A stretch of 6,920 nucleotides of DNA from Porticoccaceae bacterium (GCA_023255165.1 JALRJD010000055.1:1-6920), one strand, 5' to 3'; counted from the first letter of the stretch, positions 1 through 6,789 are shown. Notes: generated from the sequence alone by a model not told the origin. Numbers and translations: made by a program.

Positions 1-1
1 T

Positions 2-754
2 AAATGTGCCGGAGCGCCGCAGAAGGCACTCTATCTGTCCGCGGATTACTGGCTGAAAAACGAGCGTCTCGACAATATTAATATCGATTTTTGCAACGCC
101 GGCGGGGTACTGTTTGGCGTCCCAGCCTATGTCGATGCACTGATGTCCTATATCAAAAAATATCGCGCCGACCTGAGCTTTAACCACAATCTGGTCAAGG
201 TCGACGGCCCCAACCAGAAAGCCTGGTTTGATGTCACCGACAGCGATGGCAATAAAACCCAGATCTGTAAAGAATTCGATATGTTGCATGTTTGCCCGCC
301 GCAGCAGGCGCCCGAGTTTATTCGCGCCAGCGGCCTCTCCGATCAGGCCGGGTGGCTGGATGTCAACCCGCAGACCTTGCGTCACAACCGCTACACCAAT
401 ATCTGGGGTCTTGGTGATGTGATGAACACCACCAACGCCAAAACCATGGCCGCGGTGCGCAAGCAGGTGCCGGTGGTGGCCGCCAATATCTGTGCGGTGC
501 AGGCCAGCCAGGAACCGGGCGCGGCCTACGACGGTTACGGTTCCTGTCCGCTGACCGTTGAGCGCGGCAAGATAGTGCTTGCCGAATTCTGCTATGGCGG
601 ACGCGTGGCGCCGACCTTCCCGTCGTGGATCAATAACGGCACCAAACCAACCAGGCTGGCCTGGCTGTTAAAAGCCGTTGGCCTGCCCTTTGTCTACTGG
701 AACATGATGCTGAAAGGCCACGAGTGGTTCACTGACTGCCCGGCGGAAAAATAA
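2..754 (+). CDS. sqr: Sulfide:quinone oxidoreductase, human SQOR-like, C-terminal part (5' end outside window)
   Basis: This is a membrane-associated flavoprotein that oxidises sulfide to sulfane sulfur and passes electrons to the quinone pool. The reading frame is open from base 2, so the gene begins upstream; the first ATG inside the window (143) is internal. The 250 visible residues start with KCAGAPQK, the block holding the first redox cysteine (codon 5-7). The second redox cysteine lies in YDGYGSCPL (codon 545-547). The WGLGDVMNTTNAKT block around 404-445 is the conserved FAD-contacting GD motif (Asp codon 416-418). The C-terminus (FVYWNMMLKG) matches the amphipathic membrane-anchoring tail of the SQOR-like type. 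The N-terminal Rossmann FAD-binding fold is missing only because of the window edge. The stop touches the start of the SulP gene, so the two are co-transcribed. Family assignment is firm; substrate use is known for the family, not shown here. Confidence 0.93.
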   Translation, partial: KCAGAPQKALYLSADYWLKNERLDNINIDFCNAGGVLFGVPAYVDALMSYIKKYRADLSFNHNLVKVDGPNQKAWFDVTDSDGNKTQICKEFDMLHVCPPQQAPEFIRASGLSDQAGWLDVNPQTLRHNRYTNIWGLGDVMNTTNAKTMAAVRKQVPVVAANICAVQASQEPGAAYDGYGSCPLTVERGKIVLAEFCYGGRVAPTFPSWINNGTKPTRLAWLLKAVGLPFVYWNMMLKGHEWFTDCPAEK

Positions 755-2497
755 ATGATGATGTGGAAAAAACTGCTGGTCTCGCTATACCAGGCCGTGC
801 CGGCAATATCCTGGCTGCGCGACTACAACCGTGCGACCTTTAAAGCGGATCTGGTTGCCGGCACTGTGGTGACCATGATGCTGATTCCGCAGTCGCTGGC
901 CTATGCATTGCTCGCCGGGCTGCCCGCCGAGACCGGTCTCTACGCGAGTATTTTTCCACTGATTGCCTACGCCATCTTTGGCAGCAGCCGCACCCTCTCG
1001 GTTGGGCCGGTGGCGGTTGTCTCGCTGATGACCATGGTCGCGCTGAGCAACGTGGTTGAACAGGGTTCCACTGACTATCTCAGCGCCGCGATTGTGCTGG
1101 CGCTGCTGACCGGCGGCATCCTGGTGGTCATGGGCATTTTTCGGCTCGGCTTTATCGCCAACTTTTTGTCTCACACGGTAGTCTCCGGGTTTATTACCGC
1201 CTCAGGTATTTTGATTGCCCTGAGTCAGCTGCGACATATTTTTGGCATCTCGGCTCACGGCGACACGGTTCCGGACATTCTCTCCACCCTGATGGCCAAC
1301 CTGAATGGCATTAACACCACGACCGCAGCGCTGGGCCTACTGGTGCTGGCGTTTCTGTTCTGGGCGCGCTCTGGCGTGGTGCCAATGCTGACTCGCGCCG
1401 GTATCGAACATAACAATGCCGCATTGATTGCCAAAGCCGCACCGGTTATCGGCGTGATCGCCACCATTCTCTGTGTCTGGGGCTGGCGTCTCGACACTCA
1501 AGGTGTGGCGATTGTCGGCGCCATTCCAACCGGTTTGCCAGTACTGGTCTGGCCCAAGGTGACGCTGGCGCTGGTCGAGCAACTCTGGGTGCCGGCACTG
1601 AGTATCGCCATTATTGGCTACGTCGAATCGGTCTCGGTGGGCAAAACCCTGGCCGCGAAAAAGCGCGGCAGCATTAATGCCAACCATGAGCTGTTCGGGC
1701 TTGGCGCAGCCAATATTGCCTCGGCTTTTTCCGGCGCCTTTCCAGTCACTGGTGGCCTGTCCCGCTCGGTGGTAAATTTTGATGCCGGCGCCGCCACTCA
1801 GGCAGCAAGTATTTATGCCGCCATTGGCATTGCCCTGGCGTCGCTTTATCTCACGCCGATGCTCTACTTTTTGCCCAAAGCAACGTTGGCGGCAACCATT
1901 ATTGTCGCGGTGCTGTCGATTGTGGATCTCTCGATTCTGAAAAAGACCTGGCGCTATTCGAGCAGTGATTTCCGCGCGGTGATGATTACCATTCTCGGCA
2001 CACTGTTGTTTGGTGTTGAGATGGGTGTGATCTGCGGCGTGCTGCTGTCGATCGGCCTCTACCTCTACCGCACCTCAGTGCCCCATGTGGCCGAGGTCGG
2101 CCTGGTGGAGAACACCCAGCATTTTCGCAATGTGCGTCGCTACCATGTCACCACCAACCCAAAGATTCTCAATCTGCGCGTGGATGAAAGTCTGTTTTTT
2201 GCCAACGCCTCGTTTCTGGAAAATCTGATTTACAACAAGGTCTATGAAAATGATCAAATCGCCCATGTGGTGTTGATGTGCAGCGCGATCAACGAAATTG
2301 ATTTCAGCGCTCTGGAAGTGCTCGAGATGATTAACCAGCGGCTCGCCGAGCAGGGCATCAAGCTGCATCTGTCGGAAGTAAAGGGCCCGGTGATGGACGC
2401 CCTGCGCTACTCCGGGTTTGGCGAACATCTGTCGGGCAATATCTATCTGACTCAGTTTGAAGCCTTTGAAGATTTAAATCGCGCCACGAAAATTTAA
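755..2497 (+). CDS. SulP/SLC26-family anion transporter with C-terminal STAS domain
   Basis: This is an inner-membrane anion carrier of 580 residues, a full-length size for the family. Residues 30-435 form the hydrophobic transport domain. The SulP signature is clear: PQSLAYALLAGLPAETGLYA (45-64), then FGSSRTLSVGP (75-85). The helix carrying GYVESVSVGK (288-297) has the conserved glutamate E291, followed by NANHELFGLGAANI (308-321) and VTGGLSRSVVN (331-341). Residues about 440-570 form a cytoplasmic STAS domain with NEIDFSALEVL (513-523); S518 is at the position that is phosphorylatable in other STAS proteins. Three consecutive ATGs (755, 758, 761) are possible starts; 755 is chosen because it directly follows the sqr TAA. 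Only a weak purine stretch (GGCGGAAAAA) precedes it, so translation may depend on coupling to sqr. SulP members carry sulfate, bicarbonate or other anions, so the substrate is uncertain; next to sqr a sulfur oxyanion is the natural guess. Confidence 0.95.
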   Translation: MMMWKKLLVSLYQAVPAISWLRDYNRATFKADLVAGTVVTMMLIPQSLAYALLAGLPAETGLYASIFPLIAYAIFGSSRTLSVGPVAVVSLMTMVALSNVVEQGSTDYLSAAIVLALLTGGILVVMGIFRLGFIANFLSHTVVSGFITASGILIALSQLRHIFGISAHGDTVPDILSTLMANLNGINTTTAALGLLVLAFLFWARSGVVPMLTRAGIEHNNAALIAKAAPVIGVIATILCVWGWRLDTQGVAIVGAIPTGLPVLVWPKVTLALVEQLWVPALSIAIIGYVESVSVGKTLAAKKRGSINANHELFGLGAANIASAFSGAFPVTGGLSRSVVNFDAGAATQAASIYAAIGIALASLYLTPMLYFLPKATLAATIIVAVLSIVDLSILKKTWRYSSSDFRAVMITILGTLLFGVEMGVICGVLLSIGLYLYRTSVPHVAEVGLVENTQHFRNVRRYHVTTNPKILNLRVDESLFFANASFLENLIYNKVYENDQIAHVVLMCSAINEIDFSALEVLEMINQRLAEQGIKLHLSEVKGPVMDALRYSGFGEHLSGNIYLTQFEAFEDLNRATKI

Positions 2498-2612
2498 ACA
2501 CCTGATCCCTGCAACTTATATTCCATCGCAAAGCGAGTAAACTCTGGTGCGAATAGCAGATAAAACCACTGGCTATAGCTTTTGCCGGCAAAGCACGGTA
2601 AATTTTGGTCCA

Positions 2613-2630
2613 TCGGGCCGCAGAGCCCGA
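2613..2630 (+). promoter_or_regulatory. Leader hairpin upstream of the TauD-like gene (6-bp stem, 6-nt loop)
   Basis: TCGGGC (2613-2618) pairs perfectly with GCCCGA (2625-2630) around the loop CGCAGA. An A-rich, largely unstructured stretch and then the GGGGGG ribosome-binding site follow. No T-run follows on either strand, so this is not a standard intrinsic terminator. It may act as an mRNA 5' structure or an operator. No convincing -35/-10 pair was found in the gap 2498-2665. Function unknown. Confidence 0.4.
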
Positions 2631-2654
2631 GATAAAAACAACAATAAAAAAACC

Positions 2655-2660
2655 GGGGGG
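2655..2660 (+). promoter_or_regulatory. Ribosome-binding site that fixes the TTG start of the TauD-like gene
   Basis: A run of six G lies 5 nt before TTG at 2666. The reading frame has no ATG before codon 138, far inside the conserved domain, so this purine block together with the TTG is the only sensible initiation site. Confidence 0.6.
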
Positions 2661-2665
2661 TTATT

Positions 2666-3502
2666 TTGTCATTTACCGTTACCGCATCTGAGGGCGCCTG
2701 TGGCGCCACCATTAACGGGCTGGATCTCTCGCAAGCGCTGGACGATGCGACCATTGCGCAGATTCGCGCCGCCTGGCTAAAGCACCATGTTATTTGCTTT
2801 CCAGACCAGACTATTGATGACGACGACCTCGAACGTTTTAGCCAATATTTTGGCGAGTTTGCCGGCGACCCCTATATCGCATCACTGAAAGACCGTAAAA
2901 ATATTATTGAGTTGCGACGCACTGCTGACGAGCAGACACCAATCTTTGCCGAAGCCTGGCACACCGACTGGAGTTTTGGCGCAACACCCCCCGCGGCAAC
3001 CATTCTCTATGGCATTACCATCCCGCCCCACGGCGGCCACACCAGCTTTATCAATCAGCACAAAGTGCTCAATGAGATGCCAGAGGATCTCTATAACCGC
3101 CTCAAAGACAAGGTCGCGCTGCACTCCGCGCAGAAAGGTTACGCCCCGGATGGGCTCTATGGTGAACAGGAAAAAGGGGCTGGCCGCGGCTTTAAAATCA
3201 ACTTCTCAGAGTCCGCCTACGCAGTGCAACCGCACCCGATCGTTCGCCAACATCCGGAGACCGGTGAAAAATGCATCTACGGCTGTTTTGGTTACATTAT
3301 TGGTATCGAAGGCATGGACGAAGATGAGTCGATGGCGCTGCTTGAAGAGCTCTATCTGTGGCAAACCCAAGAGGAGTTTCAGTATAACCATCACTGGAGA
3401 GCCGGCATGTTGGTGATGTGGGACAACCGCTCAGTGCTGCACAAAGCCAATGGTGGCTATCAGGGTTATGAGCGGGTATTGCATCGCACGGTAGTGGGAT
3501 AA
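2666..3502 (+). CDS. TauD/TfdA-family Fe(II)/2-oxoglutarate-dependent dioxygenase
   Basis: This is a cytoplasmic non-heme iron oxygenase of 278 residues, close to TauD in length. It would hydroxylate an organic substrate while converting 2-oxoglutarate and O2 to succinate and CO2. The facial triad is visible: H99 and D101 in WHTDWSF, and H259 in SVLHKA. R270 in YERVLHRT is placed to bind 2-oxoglutarate, R274 follows one turn later, and T126 in GGHTSF fits the second 2-oxoglutarate contact. These numbers line up with E. coli TauD (H99, D101, T126, H255, R266, R270, from memory). Residues near the TauD taurine contacts differ: Y70 and A95 replace a histidine and an asparagine, so taurine is doubtful. 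The start is TTG; the N-terminus (GATINGLDLSQAL) is the normal beginning of the family. It sits 168 nt after sulP and 92 nt before an acyl-CoA synthetase in the same direction. TfdA-like ether cleavage, alkylsulfatase or another hydroxylation are all possible; substrate unknown. Confidence 0.9.
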   Translation: MSFTVTASEGACGATINGLDLSQALDDATIAQIRAAWLKHHVICFPDQTIDDDDLERFSQYFGEFAGDPYIASLKDRKNIIELRRTADEQTPIFAEAWHTDWSFGATPPAATILYGITIPPHGGHTSFINQHKVLNEMPEDLYNRLKDKVALHSAQKGYAPDGLYGEQEKGAGRGFKINFSESAYAVQPHPIVRQHPETGEKCIYGCFGYIIGIEGMDEDESMALLEELYLWQTQEEFQYNHHWRAGMLVMWDNRSVLHKANGGYQGYERVLHRTVVG

Positions 3503-3562
3503 CTGCTGTGAGACTCTCGGTTAAAAAGTGAATTTAAATCGATAAAAAAGATAACGTACAAA

Positions 3563-3580
3563 ATCAGCCAAAGAGCTGAT
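3563..3580 (+). promoter_or_regulatory. Leader hairpin upstream of the acyl-CoA synthetase gene (6-bp stem, 6-nt loop)
   Basis: ATCAGC (3563-3568) pairs perfectly with GCTGAT (3575-3580) around the loop CAAAGA. The stem ends 3 nt before the ribosome-binding site AAGGGGA (3584-3590). No T-run follows, so a terminator role is unlikely. The position suits an mRNA structure that influences translation, or a palindromic operator. It has the same stem and loop lengths, and a similar loop, to the hairpin before the TauD-like gene. Confidence 0.4.
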
Positions 3581-3583
3581 GCC

Positions 3584-3590
3584 AAGGGGA
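3584..3590 (+). promoter_or_regulatory. Ribosome-binding site of the acyl-CoA synthetase gene
   Basis: AAGGGGA ends 4 nt before the ATG at 3595. It is the strongest Shine-Dalgarno-like sequence among the plus-strand genes here, and it fixes this start. Confidence 0.65.
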
Positions 3591-3594
3591 AATC

Positions 3595-5163
3595 ATGATC
3601 TTACTGGACAAATTTAACTGCGTTGCCGACATCACACGCTACCAGGCGAGCATCAATGGTGAGCGTGTCGCCCAGTTTTTTGAAGGCCGCGAGACCACCT
3701 ACGCCGAACTCGACCTCCGCGCCAGCCAGATCGCCAATGGCCTGATGGCCGCCCACTGTGTGCCGGGCACCCGCATCGGCTACCTCGGTAAAAACAGCGA
3801 CTACTATTTTGAAGTGATGGCCGGCACCGCCAAAGCCAATGTGGTAATCGCAGCGGTGAACTGGCGATTGGCGCCCCCGGAAATTGAATATGTGCTTAAC
3901 AATGCCGAAGTTGAAATACTCTTTGTCGGCGCCGAGTTCTATGCAATAGCCCATCAAATCATCCCCTCTCTGCCTGCGCTGCGCATGGTTATTGCCCTCG
4001 ATGGCGGTGACGATGCATGGCCGACATTTAGCGAGTGGCGCGACCGACAGTCCGACCTTGACCCCATGCTGCCGATCGCCATGAATGACGATATTTTGCA
4101 GATGTACACCAGCGGCACCACCGGCCACCCCAAAGGCGTACGCCTGACCAACGCCAACTATCTCGACCTGCTGGACCAGGCCGCCAATGGCGGTTGGGGC
4201 GATTGGCAGGCAGGTGAAGCCAGCATTATCGCGATGCCGATCTTTCATGTTGCCGGCGCCAATCTGGGTGTTATCGGGCTAGCGCAGGGGCTGAAAAATG
4301 TCATCCTCAGAGATATCGACCCGGTGGTGATTCTCGACCTGCTGGAACAACATCGCATTCGCTATGCCTTTTTTGTGCCCGCGGTGATTCTGTTTTTAAA
4401 CTCTGTGCCGGGGGTTGCCGAGCGCGATTTTTCCAACCTGGAAATGATTCTCTACGGCGCCAGCCCAATCTCGGAAGAGGTGCTGCTCACCGCAACCGAT
4501 ATTTTTAAATGCAAGTTTTGCCAGGTCTATGGCCTCACTGAAACCTCCGGCGCTGGCACCATGCTGCCACCGGAAGACCACGACCCGGCGCGGGGTAAAC
4601 TGCGCTCCTGCGGCAAGCCAGCAGCCACTGCGGAAGTGCGCATCCTCGGCCACGACGGCGAGATTTTACCCGCCAATGAGGTCGGCGAAATTCTCTATCG
4701 CTCTGGCAGCCTGATGAAAGGCTACTGGAAAAATGACGAAGCCACCGCCAAGAGCATTAAGGATGGGTGGTTTTACACTGGCGATGCAGGATATCTCGAT
4801 GACGAAGGTTATCTGTTTATTCACGACCGCATCAAAGACATGATTGTCTCGGGTGGCGAAAACGTCTACCCCGCCGAAGTGGAAAACGCCCTGTTTAACC
4901 ACCCGGCAATTGCTGATGTCGCCGTGATTGGCGTGCCCGACGATAAATGGGGAGAAGCGGTTAAAGCGGTGGTGGTGTTAAAACCCAACCAAAGCGCCAG
5001 CGAAGAAGAGATTATTCGCCATGCAAGAGAAAATATCGCCGGCTATAAGGTGCCCAAAAGTGTCGATTTTGTTACCGCCCTGCCACGCAATCCAACTGGA
5101 AAATTACTCAAGCGCGAACTGCGCGCGCCCTACTGGGAAGCCAAGGGCCGGCAGATAAATTAG
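3595..5163 (+). CDS. AMP-forming acyl-CoA synthetase (fatty-acid/carboxylic-acid CoA ligase, ANL superfamily)
   Basis: This cytoplasmic enzyme activates a carboxylic acid with ATP to an acyl-adenylate and transfers the acyl group to coenzyme A. Its 522 residues are the usual size for bacterial medium- or long-chain acyl-CoA ligases. All core motifs are present in order: phosphate-binding loop YTSGTTGHPKGV (171-182), YGLTET (312-317), TGD (395-397), the hinge block around DRIKDMIVSGGENVYP (411-426), and the C-terminal PTGKLLKREL (500-509), where K503 is the catalytic lysine of the adenylation step. Nothing suggests inactivation. The gene has its own leader with a hairpin and a good ribosome-binding site, 92 nt after the dioxygenase, so it may be co-transcribed or separately controlled. 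The acid substrate cannot be read from the motifs. One possibility is that it activates a product of the neighbouring dioxygenase, but this is inference only. It converges on the next gene with 13 nt between stops. Confidence 0.95.
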   Translation: MILLDKFNCVADITRYQASINGERVAQFFEGRETTYAELDLRASQIANGLMAAHCVPGTRIGYLGKNSDYYFEVMAGTAKANVVIAAVNWRLAPPEIEYVLNNAEVEILFVGAEFYAIAHQIIPSLPALRMVIALDGGDDAWPTFSEWRDRQSDLDPMLPIAMNDDILQMYTSGTTGHPKGVRLTNANYLDLLDQAANGGWGDWQAGEASIIAMPIFHVAGANLGVIGLAQGLKNVILRDIDPVVILDLLEQHRIRYAFFVPAVILFLNSVPGVAERDFSNLEMILYGASPISEEVLLTATDIFKCKFCQVYGLTETSGAGTMLPPEDHDPARGKLRSCGKPAATAEVRILGHDGEILPANEVGEILYRSGSLMKGYWKNDEATAKSIKDGWFYTGDAGYLDDEGYLFIHDRIKDMIVSGGENVYPAEVENALFNHPAIADVAVIGVPDDKWGEAVKAVVVLKPNQSASEEEIIRHARENIAGYKVPKSVDFVTALPRNPTGKLLKRELRAPYWEAKGRQIN

Positions 5164-5176
5164 TCGCTCGCCAAGG

Positions 5177-5539
5177 CTAGGCGCACACCACTTCTTTCCA
5201 GACGCTGTCGGCAGTGTATTCCAGCGAGGCCACAAACTCGTGGGCGCTCCAGTTTTCGATCATACTCAGCAGATACTGGCCATCGGTTTTGCGATAGAGG
5301 TGATACTGTTGCCCGACGCGGGGCACAAAGTTATATGACGCACTGTAGGCAAGCTCGTTGAGCGCAGCGAGGTTTTTAATTGCCTCGTATTCCCTGTTTA
5401 ATAACTCAACGGCGTTCTCAAAATAATTTCTGGTCAATGAGCCGCGCTCTGACAAAAACAGGTCTGTATCGGGCAGCACGATCGAGGGCGCACTGGAGGT
5501 GGTTCCGTAAGGGAGCAGAGCTTTTTTTAAACCCGTCAT
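5177..5539 (-). CDS. Small conserved protein, DUF2452/C1orf50-like (tentative)
   Basis: This is a predicted soluble protein of 120 residues with no signal peptide or membrane segment. The N-terminal block GLKKALLPYGTTSSAPSI and the later FVPRVGQQYHLYRK and YLLSMI segments resemble the DUF2452 family, which also includes vertebrate C1orf50; this is recalled from memory and not searched. The middle (about residues 33-65, with FENAVELLNREYEAIKNLAA) looks helical. No catalytic motif is evident and the function is unknown. The frame can be extended to a GTG at 5572, but the ATG at 5539 is preferred because AGGA lies 8 nt upstream of it (5548-5551), whereas the GTG has no spaced ribosome-binding site and the extension adds only 11 unremarkable residues. 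It is transcribed toward the acyl-CoA synthetase and is a separate unit from the lipoprotein operon, whose terminator lies upstream of it. Confidence 0.8.
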   Translation of the reverse strand: MTGLKKALLPYGTTSSAPSIVLPDTDLFLSERGSLTRNYFENAVELLNREYEAIKNLAALNELAYSASYNFVPRVGQQYHLYRKTDGQYLLSMIENWSAHEFVASLEYTADSVWKEVVCA

Positions 5540-5642
5540 TGCAACTATCCTGAGTGAGTAATACTTGTTCACCCTACGGTTCTATGGGCCAGTTCGGACC
5601 ACTTGACACCATCACAGCTCGGTTATTTCCCGCCGCATCGGT

Positions 5643-5677
5643 AAAAAAATCCCTCGCATTTCGCAATACGAGGGATT
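5643..5677 (-). terminator. Intrinsic terminator of the minus-strand lipoprotein operon
   Basis: Read on the minus strand, a perfect 9-bp stem (AATCCCTCG at 5677-5669 with CGAGGGATT at 5656-5648) encloses a 12-nt loop and is followed by a run of seven T (5649-5643, partly overlapping the stem). It lies about 67 nt after the stop of the DUF799-type gene and before the next minus-strand gene. It therefore ends the operon and insulates the DUF2452-like gene. On the plus strand the stem is followed only by GATTTTGA, so plus-strand termination would be weak. Confidence 0.85.
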
Positions 5678-5743
5678 GATTTTGATGGACGGCAACAATC
5701 AATTTTGCAAGAGGCCCGCCAAACAGGCGGAACGTCCCACTTT

Positions 5744-6433
5744 TTATTCAGTTTGATTTAAAGCCTTCTCTTTTGATGCTTTTAGTACGACTTTCATCTC
5801 ACCATCCGTTCCCACCAGCGGGTGATACTTCCCATAAGGTAATGTTGAAACAGCGGCAGCATTTACTTGTCTGGCAATCGGAATATAGTCTGTAAGCGCT
5901 GTTGCAATTGCGGTTTTAACGATGTCCGCCAATATAAATCCGGTGGAATCTCCAGCGGTATCAACAACAATCTGCTGATCATATGACCACAGCACCTCAT
6001 TGGTCGTAGCTGAAACCAAAACATAGCTCATACCAACGGTAACATTGGCTGCTATGACAACATAGTTTGTGTCCCAGTTGTTGATCGTAATATATAAAAC
6101 CGAGTCGACACCAAAGTTGTCTTTAAAAACACTGGCTGGCAAACCAGTTATTTGGCTACCTTCAATAATTCCATCGCGTTTAAAAATATCTGAAACAATC
6201 GATATTGGCAGCACATAATAACCGTTGTCTGCAAACGGAATTGTTAGAGTTGAATTGATCAAGTCTGCGGCATCAGCTGCTGTCGACTTGTTGATTGCAG
6301 GAACCACCAGAATAGAAACAGGTTTTTCAGTTTCCGAGTACATCTTGGGATAAGCCTGCTGCTTTGTTTCTATTTCTGCACATCCACTTGCAAAAAGCAC
6401 GAATACAACAAGTAAGCCTAGTATTTTTTTCAT
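5744..6433 (-). CDS. DUF799/GNA1162-family putative outer-membrane lipoprotein
   Basis: This is a predicted lipoprotein of 229 residues. The N-terminus is a short charged and hydrophobic signal (MKKILGLLVVFVLFASGC) with a lipobox cysteine at C18; the next residues, Ala-Glu, do not carry the Asp inner-membrane retention signal, which fits the outer membrane. After a linker, residues 38-185 match the DUF799 (GNA1162) pattern as remembered: SILVVPAINKST, DNGYYVLPISIVSDIFK, FGVDSVLYITINNWDTNY and NEVLWSYDQQIVV. This fold family is related to periplasmic lipoproteins of the CsgG/TolB-N-like kind, but no biochemical activity is established. Its ATG overlaps the stop of the preceding DUF4810-type gene (ATGA at 6433-6430), with AAGGGAG about 9 nt upstream, so translation is coupled. 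It is the last gene of the operon and is followed by a strong terminator. Base use is more AT-rich than in the plus-strand genes. Confidence 0.88.
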   Translation of the reverse strand: MKKILGLLVVFVLFASGCAEIETKQQAYPKMYSETEKPVSILVVPAINKSTAADAADLINSTLTIPFADNGYYVLPISIVSDIFKRDGIIEGSQITGLPASVFKDNFGVDSVLYITINNWDTNYVVIAANVTVGMSYVLVSATTNEVLWSYDQQIVVDTAGDSTGFILADIVKTAIATALTDYIPIARQVNAAAVSTLPYGKYHPLVGTDGEMKVVLKASKEKALNQTE

Positions 6434-6789
6434 TGGTCTTGACTCCCTTGTGACTGGCCACTTATCAATTTTTCCAGGAATACTTTTGACTCAGGATAAA
6501 GCGCCATCTCAGCACCGTATTCAGCGACTGCTTCATTCATCTGGTTGGTCGATGCCAGTAAATTCCCCAATTCCGCATGTATACCCGGAGGAACTCGTAA
6601 ATTCTTGTCTGCAGATATAGCGATAATATCTCTTAACGTTTCTTTATGAGCCGCAGTTGTTATATCAGAGGGCTCTTTGATCATGTCATGGTAGGTGTAC
6701 GAGTATTTACCCCAATAATATCCGCCCGGAGAGACGCTGGTGCAACCGGCTGTCAGTGCTACGATGCATAGTAGTGCTAAAATTTTCAC
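6430..6789 (-). CDS. DUF4810-family small lipoprotein
   Basis: This is a predicted lipoprotein of 119 residues. The signal is MKILALLCIVALTAGC with a textbook lipobox (LTAGC, C16) followed by Thr-Ser, consistent with outer-membrane sorting. The mature N-terminus has YYWGKYSYTYHDMIKEP (24-40), the aromatic-rich opening typical of DUF4810. Residues about 65-110 (HAELGNLLASTNQMNEAVAEYGAEMALYPES) look like one tetratricopeptide-type helical hairpin, suggesting protein-protein contact. The start is GTG at 6789, supported by GAGGA 7 nt upstream, and it overlaps the previous stop (GTGA). From family knowledge this protein commonly sits between a CsgG-like lipoprotein and a DUF799 lipoprotein, and the DUF799 partner is indeed next. 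A role in an envelope assembly is inferred; molecular function is unknown. Confidence 0.85.
   Translation of the reverse strand: MKILALLCIVALTAGCTSVSPGGYYWGKYSYTYHDMIKEPSDITTAAHKETLRDIIAISADKNLRVPPGIHAELGNLLASTNQMNEAVAEYGAEMALYPESKVFLEKLISGQSQGSQDQ

Noticed and set aside
143..145. ATG as a start for the first gene
   Set aside because: The same frame continues upstream through the conserved KCAGAPQK catalytic block, so this methionine is internal to a gene cut by the window edge.
785..1687. Several minus-strand frames opposite the SulP gene
   Set aside because: Their translations are rich in His, Gln, Arg and Gly, typical of antisense shadows, and the plus strand carries a complete SulP protein.
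2494..2780. Small frames on both strands across the sulP to TauD-like gap
   Set aside because: They overlap the ends of well-supported genes, have no convincing ribosome-binding site and encode no recognisable motif.
3601..4248. A 215-codon open frame on the minus strand opposite the acyl-CoA synthetase
   Set aside because: It lies wholly antisense to a gene with every ANL motif, has no recognisable domain and reflects the GC-rich codon pattern of the real gene.
5540..5572. GTG at 5572 as the start of the DUF2452-like gene
   Set aside because: It lacks a properly spaced ribosome-binding site, while the ATG at 5539 has AGGA at a good distance.
5603..5629. A plus-strand TTGACA at 5603-5608 followed by TATTTC, resembling a promoter for a small RNA ending at the 5648-5677 hairpin
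   Set aside because: Spacing is only 15 nt, the -10 is poor, the plus-strand T-run after the hairpin is weak, and no gene follows on that strand.
5716..5730. CCGCC/GGCGG hairpin as a second terminator
   Set aside because: The stem is only 5 bp and no T-run follows directly on either strand.
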